From Phorcus lineatus (taxonomy: Eukaryota > Mollusca > Gastropoda > Trochida > Trochidae): DNA of 64,000 nt. Positions 40,401-52,400 of this stretch are shown here, one piece after another. The position numbers were made by a program, and so were the translations under genes. Within the stretch, counting starts at the first letter, position 1. Each line of letters opens with the position of its first letter. The stretch is taken from NCBI GenBank assembly GCA_921293015.1, contig OV121087.1, positions 5,964,501 to 6,028,500 of the forward strand, written 5' to 3'. The notes beneath the pieces were generated by a model, which searched no databases, was not told the DNA's origin, and worked only from the letters and a program-made list of their open reading frames with translations.

Positions 40401-43400
40401 TTCATCTAACTGGCTACTATCAAGTTTTATCTTTGCAAGCATTTGTAAGGCTGTATAGACTTTCTTCAAGTCACTTCTACTGTTTGAACACCTGTGATTA
40501 TGAAGTATCATTCTTTATTATTTGTGCTAGAATATAAATTTTTTTATTTTAAGCTAGCAACAATAAATGAAATTTATTATGTTATAAATCATACTCAACC
40601 GTGTTCTGTTGGTTTGTGAAAATATTCAAAAAAGCGCACAAAATTTTCTTTGTTTAAAGATTTGTTTAAGGATTGTTTCAATTTGTTTCTACAGCTTTTT
40701 CTCATCAATAATAAATTATTATCAATAAAGAAAATTAATGGAGCCAAAAGTGCAAGTTCCGTACTCACATTTGGAAACATTTACACTTGCGATTCATGAT
40801 AGTAGGTGAAATGGAGTGGATTTAGGGTCCACAGGACTGTCTAATTGAGGTTAATTTACTGTGGTTCACTTATAACCTGACCTATGTTTACTACAGTTGA
40901 GTGATTATAGACTGACTTGGGCTCTTATTCAGTATCTACTCCAAGGCATCCGGCAAAAAAATAGGGATAGGGGCAAGTAACTTCAACGAAATATTCATTC
41001 TTCAATTTTGATTTTTATTCCATCCTTACAGGAACAAACATGTGACTTTCTGTGGTGCTGTTAGACCTTTACAGAGATAAAACCCCAAATGGAATGAGTT
41101 CGTATTCCCTGTAGTCATTATTTTGAAATTTTTATTACTAGAACCAAAGTCAATCTTAATCATACTGAGCACTGCAATTCAAGTTAATATGGCATAAAAA
41201 AGGCATTATCGTCAACCTTACACTACGAGAATATGTAATTGCATTTCAAGGATATCTTCTGTCAATAACATCTTTGACAAACTCATCATGAAAACTATGA
41301 TCAATACAAGAAATATCTTCTATGACATAGAATTTGGAGACTGTCTTGCTGTGATTGATTACATGAAAGAAGAAGATTCAAGATTAATGTTTAACTTAAT
41401 AAGTTCTGAATAAAAGTCATGTCATGTTTTCAGATGAAGCAGCTATCATCCAAAAAATATTGATTCTGATTGCAAACCTTCAGAAATATATTCATTGTAA
41501 TAGTTTTAGGTTTCTTTTTTAATGATGACAGAATTGAGATCAGAAATTAAAATGATAAAAAAAATTCAAACAATCAAAAACATCCAAACATTTTCAATCT
41601 TCGCATCTCTAAATTCAAAGACTATTTGTTCATCTCATACAATAAAGACATCTCACAACATTTTGAATTTGGTCCGTTTTTTGTGTGTTTAAATCACTAC
41701 ACTCTACCATTAAGTCTAAGCAGACCATTAAGGCCAGGTAACAAAATAAATGTCGTTTAGTTCCTCTCTGTACTAGCAAGTTGTTTTGACAGAGGTCAGC
41801 CTACTAACCCACTTTTCAAATTACACTCATGGCCTTCACTGACACTTAAGAGACATCATTAAGTCACATAATCAGTATCATTTAACTGTTGTAATGGCAT
41901 TTTTAACTACAGAGGAGTTTTAAGCAAATTCCAATTGCTTTTCAATAGCAAGAGATAGCCAGCCTTCTTTTCATTCATTTAATTGATAACATTAGTTGTT
42001 ACATCTCAAGTTAATTTTAAATTTATTTACTCCTAACGACAGGAGCCAAGCAGGGAAAAGCATGCCCCACCTAATTAGTGTGAACAGGTTGTTACCCTGA
42101 ACTGGCCTTCAACTCTTCAAAACAACGATTCACCTATTTTGATACCTGACATAATTTGGAAAAATGTGCAACCAACCATGAAAATTCCTCTCCATGCTGA
42201 AAACTGGAAGCTTCAATTTCCTTGCCTGAAGAGATACAACTATTTTAAAGTCAGCCAGGACAGGACACATACAGTGTCCCTTTGTTGATACACCAGCAAC
42301 AAACAGCAGGAAGAGACAGAACATCAACATAAATTTGTGAAAGTACACAAGAGTGAAAAAGCATGTCAGAATTTTGATTATTCAGTCTTTTGATAGTTAT
42401 TCAAATAGATTTATAAACTTTGGAAAATAGAGTGAAATATCATGAATTTTTTTTTTTTCAATCTTTTGATAGGTATTCAATTAAGTTTATAAACTTGTGA
42501 AAGTAAGGAAGAGAGATCAGATCCTATGAGTAGGATTTCAATATCAAAACTTTTTCATGACTGAAAAATGATGGTCTTTCTTAAAACTATTTATATTTTT
42601 TAAATGTTCAATTTTGAAAACTAATGAAGTTTTTTAAATTTTGACAGGTAAATGAACCTCCTTTAAAGGAACCTACAAAAGGTATCCCTAACAAGGCATG
42701 ATGACATTTATATATGGATTACATTAAAATATATAAATGTAAATCATCTCTTTCTGCAGTGTGAAACATAGTATTGACCTTTAAATTTCTTAGTTTCATA
42801 AAGAAAAGATTTCATCAGAAATGTCAATATTTATAAAGATAATGGCTATCAAAATCAATTATCTTTAAAAGTGTTCCAAGAAATATGATATGCATTGCAT
42901 CTTGAATTTTCTGTATCATAAACCATATTCATATCCTAATTTTATCACATAACATAAAGCTCTTCCTGTAGATTAGGTGCAAATTTCTTAAGCAAAACAT
43001 TTTTGCACAATCCTTTCAAGTCGATTCTTATTTCCAGATCAATACAAATAGCATCGACCAGCGTGTTCAGAGTTTACACTATTCAATGGAGTGTAAGGCT
43101 TTTCAGCGGAGCAGCAGCAAGTCTGGTTATATAGTGACCAGTGGAACATAAACCCTTCTCAGGTGACCGGTTCCTACACAGCATCAGCTCTCTCGATCCG
43201 TCTCTCTCTCTCACATGAGGAGCTGTAAACCAGATCACAATCCGACATACTCCCAAACCAACTGTAACAACTAACCAGACCTGGGTAAACATCTTACATG
43301 CTGTGAATGAAGTCCCAGTCGTGCCTTGCTTAGTCTCTTCTGGTATAAATGTGGACTTTCTATGCCAAACTGTAGACTTGCTGATGCTCAGATGACATGA

Positions 43401-46400
43401 TATCAACAAAATGTAACAAAATCTCAATAACCGCATAAAAATAAAAAAAAATTAACTGTGGATAAATTAATCAACATTTTCAAAGAATTGACTTTTTTTT
43501 AACGGCCTTAATTTCATACTTGTGAGGTTGAACAAGGTCTATATCTCACTGAAGGCCTTAATTTCATACTTGTGAGGTCGAACATGGTCTATATCTCACA
43601 GACGGCCTTAATGCTAATAGTCTGGAAGAGTGACCATCGAAGCATGGCTGGTTGGAGTGCTACTACAGACATCGAGATCCCTCACTCGGCACGTCACAGT
43701 AAAAATGCTACAAAGTCTACAACAATTGCATCCCATTTCAGCGTTAATATGTTTTTTAGTAACTAGGGCAAACTAATGTGACTGTAATAGTAACTGGACA
43801 TCATAAACAATGTTGCAAAATCAGTTGGAACCAGCTTTTGCTGCATGACATAATTCTGAACAATGAACATCTCCATTTGTCAAAACCATTGCTATTGTTA
43901 CAAATACAAAATATCAAAGCCAGAAAACTCATTATCATTAATATTCCTACACCTAACAAAGAAAAATACTCTGGAAATAATGACCTCTTTGATAGGCATT
44001 CTAGAAGTTGATGAAATGAAGGATAAAGACTATTTTTTTTATGGATAACAACTTCTTTATTCTGTTGAAGCAACTTCTCGACATAGATTCTACTGTCGTT
44101 GTCAAGCAAGTAATGAAATAATGTATGTGTAAAGACTTCAATGACGATTGTCAGAAATCTTGAATATTGTAGACCAACACTCAGTCTATAGTTAATGCTG
44201 TTTGACCTCAACATAACCTCTGGAAAAGAAAGTCTCTGACAGAACCATTACTCTGAGGCTCCTTTCTTATATTTGATAAAAAAAAAATTTTGAGAATTAT
44301 TTTTCAGAGACTGAATAGAAGTTGACAGAACTTTGTGGAGCTTGATACAAGTCTTGCTTTGAGTGCTCCGTTCTCTGTAGGTGCCTATGGTGAAACCGTG
44401 ACCAGTGAAGCGTGTCCAGGAAGAGATGCCAGAGAGATATTTCTAACCCAGGCCTGCAGGCCAGCTGATTGACCTCTCTCAGGTCACAGCTGCCATACTA
44501 CTTACTGCACAACTCCTAATTGATTGCACTCAATCTAATCAGCTCTCCATGGACTGACGGCCCTTCAGTCAAGCCGTGTATATTTTCTGATATCATGATC
44601 TATGTTCAGCTCTGATTTGCTATTCTATATACAACAGCATGCTAAGAGCAGCATGGACTCATGTCTATAAATAAATACAACATTTAACATATCATATATA
44701 GGACTGTAGTACAGAAGTCCTCTAATCAGACTTGATGAAATGTCATCAATAACGTCTGATTTTCTTTGAAAGCACTTTCATATATTTAACAGTTAGATTC
44801 TTCCTCACTATTTTTTCATAGCCGTAACTTTGTCCAGTCCCATTTGCAATGCCTCGTAATTTCTTTTATTACATTCATAGCTGAACGTCACTTGCTGCTA
44901 CCGTGGCAACTGTGAATGCAAGTAACTTTACAAGATTTCTGAACAATTACACATCTACTCATGCAAATCTACTAATCTATCAATAAACTGAAAAGATATT
45001 ACAAAATGTTTTTGTCAAATACCATGTATTTCTTATAAAGTGATGCAGAATTCTATGTATTTGGGATGGATGAGGAGTCTTCAGGATTCATGTATGTTAT
45101 TCATTTAAAGAGGAATGTCATAGCTTATATCAATATAAGCAAAATATTGTATTGTTGTTTCATTATCATAATAATATAATCATTTCAATGATAAAGGGAA
45201 CTGTCCCACTTCATCACAGCATCATGATATCATTGCAACAGTCCACAATGAAGTTACTGAATGAAAATGTTATTCCACTCAAAAATATAACACTTTATCT
45301 CACTCACAGCAGGAAAGCCAGGAAATATTTTTTCATACTCTATATTTACCGGCCTAGCATCTTCATTATTTACCTGTAGCATTACATAAACATTGCACAA
45401 GTAAGAATTATACATAAGAAAAGACATATATAACGATAAATGATTGAATAGTAAATGTTTAATTACAAATAGCCTGATAACTGACTTAGCAAACAAAATA
45501 ATCTGAAAGTATTTCAGCTTCCTCAGAGGAAGGAAATTGAAAATAAACATTTCACAATCCATGTGTCACATTATTTATCAATGTTTGTTCGCCTCAGAGC
45601 AAGTGTTAGCATTGCATTCACTTTCCATGTTTATTCTATTTATCTCTTGCCATTAAAACACTGTGAAAAATATTATTTTGATGACATTCACCAACCTCTG
45701 ACTGAATTTGATATATATAATTGTGTAACATTTTGTCAAGTTCATAGAAAACTGCCTCCTGGACCCTGAATCTGTTTTTTCTTACTTTTTGTGGTACATG
45801 GATATTACAGTTACTTACCCTGAACCTGATATTGGTGGAGGGTTGCCTGACATTAAAGCCACACAAGATTCAAAGCAAATATACTAAACAAGTTCAGATG
45901 TTGATTAAACTAATTACAATGGTTATTTGCAAATTGCATATGACCTAGTCCAGTCAAAAGCTGCTTAATTCACAAAACCTTTAGCAATTGTAATCTCTTC
46001 AAATATCCATTACACAACAATAGCATCATAAGAACTTGAGTAGTGAATGTTGAGAAAATAGATATCCTAATCTAAACCCATATTTTATCAAATTTGATTT
46101 TAAAAAACAACGATGAGTACATAATGTATAATACATTTTGATACAATTTGAAGCATTCTCATAAATAAAACACAATGTTTTTCAAACTTAATTGCTGTAA
46201 TTAACATAGACTCTACTTAATAAATAAGACTTTGTGAGCAAGAGTAAAATATGCAAGCACAAGCTTAAAACTTACTTCGAAAATTTTCAATTTGTTTGCC
46301 CTATCTCTAGATCTCCTAATGCCATTAAACAATAGTTATTTGTTTCTTGCAAGTTGCAAACTGATATGTTTTATAAATACTTCATTAGTAGACTACAAGA

Positions 46401-49400
46401 CAAAGTGCACTATCAAAGCTTTCTGCATCAATGACCACAAGTGAGGCGTGATGAATAATAAACTAGGAGAAACTCTCCCAATGATATATTCATACACTCC
46501 ACTGTGCCAAACTCTACACAATAATTCCAATCAATTTCAATTGATTATTCAATAATATATAAAATATATGACTATGGCTACAGTTTACTGCTCAATAGAT
46601 GGATAAGACTAATATTTCTTACAATTTACTTCTGTATAGGCAGATATGATTAACATTTCTTACAATTTACTGCTCAATAGGTATAAATGACTAATATTCC
46701 TTACAGTTCACTACTCAATAGGTAGATATGACTAATATTCTCACAGTTCACTGCCCAACCAGTGTACATGACTAATATTTTTTACAGTTTACTGCTCAAT
46801 AGGTATATATGATTAATATTTCTAACAGTTCACTGCTCTCAAGGTAAATATGACTAATATTTCTTACAGTTCACTGCTCTACAGGCAGATATGACTAATA
46901 TTTCTTACAGTTCACCCTAAGCGGTATATATGACTAATATTTCATAGAGTTCACTACTCTACAGGCAGATATGACTAACATTTCTTACAGTTCACTGCCC
47001 AACCAGTATACATGACTAATATTTCTTACAGTTTACTGCTCAATAGGTATATATGACTAATATTTCTTACAGTTCACTGCTCTCAAGGAAAATATGACAA
47101 ATATTTCTTACAGTTCACTGCTCTCAAGGTGTAAATATATGACTAATATTTCTTACAATTCACTACTCTACAGGCAGATATGACTAATATTTCTACCACT
47201 TTACTGCTCAATATGAATATATGACAAACATTTCTTAGTTTACTGCTTTCCAGGTATATATGACTAATATTTTAATATAGTTCATTGCTCTTAAGACTAA
47301 TATTTCTTAGTTTACTACTCTCCAGGTAAATATGATTAATACTTCCTAGTTAACTCCTTTCCAGGTTTAAATCACTAATATTTCTAACAGTTCACTGCTC
47401 TATCGGTATATATGACTAACTTTTCTTACAGTTCACTGACATCCAGATATCACTGATGTTTACTGATACAGTAACTCTCTAACATACACTGGCTTACTTC
47501 ACAAATCATCCCCCTGTAGAATATTGAACCATCTTTCTAAACAAAGCAGCTCAAACTAGGTGAGGTGACTTGAGTTGGTGTTTAACGCCGCTTTCAAGAT
47601 TATTTCACTTATATCGCGGCTGCTAGAGTAATTGCAGGGAGAAAGCCCGCAACACCATTGTGGCTATGCATTGCAGTGAAACCTGCGAGCATAGGCTGGA
47701 ACTAGCGAACCATGGGTGGTACTGCGCTGAAAATCAGTGTGGCATTGCACCCAAACCTGACTGCGTGTAGAAGCTCAAACTAGGGTTTCAAATACACACA
47801 TACTAACACTTAATATAACATCACATTTATTCCCTTTTTTATATTTTGTGTAAGGTAATTCTTTAATTCAATACGGCAACTTCAAGTTTCTTATTGATAA
47901 TTTGTTAACAAAAACACATTTTTGTTTACAGCTCATGAAAATACTATACATTATATTGTTGAATAGTCTTTAAAGTATCAGCTTGTCTTGAATTGTACAA
48001 ATCAGTTATTAAGACAATCAACATTAGCAGAAACATCAAAAGTAAATAATTTCAAACTATTGATTTTACATTAAAATCCACACCACATAAGTATCCTACT
48101 TTTATTTCTTCGGAATGAAATGTCACAATACAAATCTTCTCTTGTACCGACAAATAACAGCTCTATAAACGTTGAGAGATAAACAAATTAACAGAGACCC
48201 AATAGACAACATCCTTGATCAACTGCAGAAACTCCACATTGATCATCCAACATAGCTGTTAACAACAACAAGAAGTGAAATCAAATTTGTCAGTCCTTAA
48301 AAAAAATACAACAAATGGCATATAACAAATGACAATTACAGCACATCATTTAAAATGCGACACATGGCCCTATGCATCTGGAAACAAATTATTTCTCATA
48401 GTTAAGTATCCTTGAAGCTTTCAATCTGCAGAGAGTTCTCAGTAAAAACATCCCCCAAACTTCCTGACTACCGTCCACATTTGGTCTTTTTAAATTGCAT
48501 TTTTCAACCCCAGTGTCACCGAGTAATAGAGATGAGATTTAAAAGCTCCTAAACCAATTTGTGATTTGTCCAAAAATATCTTGTGAGCAAAACCAATTCT
48601 CACTCTTTGGAACGTGTGAATAGATTGTGGGCATCTATTTCAAGATTTTGAAAAGCAATTTTCTTCAAATATTTGCTATTTCAAATGAGACCCACAGTGA
48701 GTGTGTGAGTATGTGTCATCTAGTTAAGAATGCAACGACACTTCCACTTGGGTTCATTGTAAACATGTGTATTCATATCATACAACCCAAAACATGTTTA
48801 AGGATGTACACATTCCAAGAATGTAAGAAATGTCCCTTACATAACATATTTATATCATACATATCTAACTACTATCAGTTACACATCTAACTACAAAAAC
48901 CCATGGATTACTCAAAACAGATAGAAAAAGGCTATAAACCTGGATAACATCAAATATAAATACTGAACAGTGAATGTTAGACAACAACAACTACAAAATA
49001 AGAGGAACAATAATGTGGAACATAATTATATATATAATATATAATAACTGACATTTATATAGAAATTTAGAAAAATATTTCTTTCTTTTGCTAAGAAGCT
49101 GCCCTGACTTACAACTCTAAATCTAGTTAATCAATTCAGCAAAATGTTTTGAAAAAAAGATTCCTTTGACCTTGGTGACTTCAAATATAATAGAACTCAA
49201 AATCAATAAAATATCTAATATCTTTCTTTTGTTTGCAAGTGCCCTTGACATGCTAAGATTTTCCAAATGATCAAATTTCCTGCCAAAGAACTAAATATAA
49301 GAGCATGGGTTGCCTGTAGATTTATCCACAACACAGCTAGGCTATCTGACAATGTCAAGCTGGAGATAGCGGATACAGACGAGATTTATCTTTCCAGTAA

Positions 49401-52400
49401 TGACTTTCCTCATCGACATATTTACATCAGAGTTTATCCTGTTTCTAGGACTCTTCCTCATACATTTATTGAAGCATCCATTCTTCAATAAAGCATAAAA
49501 GCACATTACTTATCCAACAATTGTGAAGAAACATTATTTAATACTTACGAAATATCTGGGAATCCATGACCTGGTTTTATCTGAAAAAGAACAAAAGAGG
49601 CAATTAAATATTTGAAACGTGTTTCAAATCTTTCTTTTTTTCTTATCAAAACATGTCAGTAAACTGTTTTATTTCACAGAATGATAAAAGGTGGGGCTAA
49701 AGTTCAACTGAAAGGGTTTAGTTAACCTCTTTATAAAGTGCAAGCTAGTATCATCACTGTTTTGTCTTGCCCTGGTTTTATTTTCATACCATTGATGATT
49801 AATTTTTCTTATCTTACAGGGGTGAGATGATACAGAAATTTCGCGTATGATACTTATCACAATATCTCATTACAATACAATTCAATACAATACAATCACA
49901 ATACACTATATTTATTAATCTTAAATTAAAAGAAGGATTAACTTTTGAAAACTCAAACATTACAATACATACAGACTGTATGACGATACGTATATCATCA
50001 GATTAAGTATCACAATTCTCAATACAATGATATATTGACACAGCTTTATTAGTTTATAACTCCAACTTATAAAAATTAAAGAACTAAAGAATAAGAAGCT
50101 GATAAATTTGAAATACTATAAAGATAATAATCTCTGGTTAGTTTCCTAAAGGCAAGTTACTCCAGTTGACCGCAATGGACAGTTTTCAATTGCTGCCTCT
50201 TTTTAATCCTATTAATTAACTTAAACCCTTCATCAGAAATCGCATGTTTGATCATATTGGCATTAAGTCCACCTGATGTTGTTTCATAAGTACAATATTA
50301 TTACAGGAATTTTGGCTTAGATTTCTTTGGAATCATTCAAGGCAATCTGATTCCAATGACTCCAGTGATTTTTCTCAACTGAAGACAAACAAGATTATAA
50401 GTAAATCAAGTGTGATAGTAAAATGCAATGGCAAGATTTCATAAGCTTTGAGCCAGACCTTAATCAGAATCAACGATGTTGACTGAGCTTGGAGGTTAGG
50501 CAACAAACTTGGAAACACAAGTGATGTAATCCATGATATGAAAAAATAACACCATATTAGTCTGCTATGTTTACAATACGATCATATGAAAATATACAAG
50601 TATCGACAATTTTACAAAATAGAAAACTTCAATACTTGTCGTGCAGCTCTCACATCGCAGAAGTGACATCAAAGGCCAGCTGATCGATCACATTATATAA
50701 TTACAAATTTCTTCAAACCCCACTACGTCACAAACAGTTACAATCCCAGCTAAATATAACATAGATTACTATCTCCAAGCACAACAAGCATGCTACAATA
50801 AACACAATTCATCTTTGTCAAAAATGAATAACAAAATTTATGCGTAGATTTCAGTTAATTATATTTTCAATGGTGAAATATGCCACTTATCGGTGAAAAT
50901 AAAACCCGTATTTTAACTGAGTGAAGTAATAATGGTATTCTACTCAGTGAAATAATGCAACTGTAATATGACGTCATCTGTGATGTCAAGAGACAATTGA
51001 ATGACGTCATGCAACGGCCGCTCTAGCGAAGCGATTTAGCTACTACATTCATATAGTTCATGTCATTTACGAGGTTTTGGGAAACAAAATAAATAGAACA
51101 TTTGACATTTATCATCGAATACCATACATATCTCATCTCATGAAGAAGAAAATTACATATTTGCACTCATGGCTGCGCCAATCGTGAAAATAACTTTTCT
51201 ACTTCACTCGATGAGATAAACATGGTATTCGACAAGAAATGCCAAAGATCCTCTATTTATTCAAATTCTGTAGCACCACTGGCTATTTTAACCTGAACAA
51301 TATTTGTACTACCTACATAAGGTGTCAGAAGCAGGTCAGGATGAGTCCGAGGATATACAACGGCATAAACTCAACTCTTCAGTTGAAAAGTTCCATAAAG
51401 TGTTCAGAGAAGGCATAACAGTCTCATTTATTTATCTCTCTTCTCCATGTTGTTACATATTTCTGTATGTATACATGCAGTGTATGTGAGACGTTATTAA
51501 AATATGTCCATCTGTATAACCATGATTGTATTTTGTGCTTTATCAATTCTCATTTGGTATATCGTCATCTGCTGCAGGTCAAGCATTATACATGTTTATA
51601 TACTTAGATATGCTAAACACCTTTATGTAATTGTGTAATATTCAAGGTATTGATTACAGATATGATACAATCAAATGTGAAGATACTTTTATAGCCATAT
51701 AGAGACTATTACCCGAGGCTGTGTGTCCAATGACTTTTATGAAATAAGTGTGAATTTTATTTATTATGCGGGAAAGCAAGTGTTATTCACAAATTTGAAC
51801 AAGTTTTGTGTACAGAAATTTCTTTTTTAAATGTCCCAAAAAAGACAACATATCAACATAAAATGGAGGCATTATACTAAATCTTATTGATAAGTCACAT
51901 AGTAGATAAGCATAGTTATGCACCAACCCAATATAACACACAGCTTTCAGAGGGAGCAATACATATATATATTGGTTTCACCACATCACAAGATAGATTA
52001 AAGTGATTTTCACTGAAAACACAAAATGTTTAATTTATTCATATGTTTGTCGGAATTTTTTTTTTTTCTTAAAAAAATAGCCACTTCAATAATTTCCGGC
52101 ATGGCAATAGCAGTGTTGCAGTCTTAAAGTTCTTAGCATATATCAACAACAAAAATTAAATGATGCAATCTTGAACTGGGTAATGACTCGCATGTTAACT
52201 TCCTAATTGAGCTATTCACTAGGCCACCATCGGATGAGCACAGCTGCAACACTAACACTCTGTCATACATTCATTGCAACAAGGAAATAATTTAGCATTG
52301 CGTCAAGCAGGACATATTTTTTTAAGTGCTGATTTTATTTCACCAACATTAAAGATATAAATGTGAAATAACAAACAAATACATCAAAGAAATAACAATG

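Larger units (their letters stand above)
24867..49548 (-). other. TMEM131 intron 3, 24.7 kb
   Basis: I see no exon that fits the TMEM131 frame and no gene on either strand with support beyond a short open frame. It holds the elements and repeats listed separately (29317, 30751, 32971, 34550, 35835, 43502, 46565, 47548). It also has a few G+C-richer islands with no repeat signature (about 28550-28720, 32120-32420, 38130-38370, 44340-44600). The rest is AT-rich sequence with nothing I can name. Its first-intron-like position near the 5' end suits regulatory use, which is inference. Confidence 0.8.

Noticed and set aside
43083..43436. 117-residue minus frame with a leader-like start and a second hydrophobic stretch
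   Set aside because: No domain recognised, poor start context, and no splice or poly(A) context to support it. In an AT-rich intron, hydrophobic frames of this size arise by chance.
43801..44214. 137-residue minus frame, the longest in the giant intron
   Set aside because: Composition is that of translated AT-rich DNA, no motif is visible, and two overlapping plus frames are just as good.
46565..47450. A CRISPR array (regular repeats with variable parts)
   Set aside because: The units are contiguous diverged minisatellite copies without unique spacers, in an animal intron.
49267..49491. 74-residue plus frame with AATAAA at its stop
   Set aside because: The AATAAA overlap is suggestive, but there is no homology, no upstream exon or promoter, and it lies close to the minus-strand micro-exon.
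24867..49548. A nested gene or unknown multi-gene system in the giant intron
   Set aside because: I scanned both strands. All frames are short, lack recognisable domains and do not chain into spliced models; the content is repeats, mobile-element relics and AT-rich sequence.
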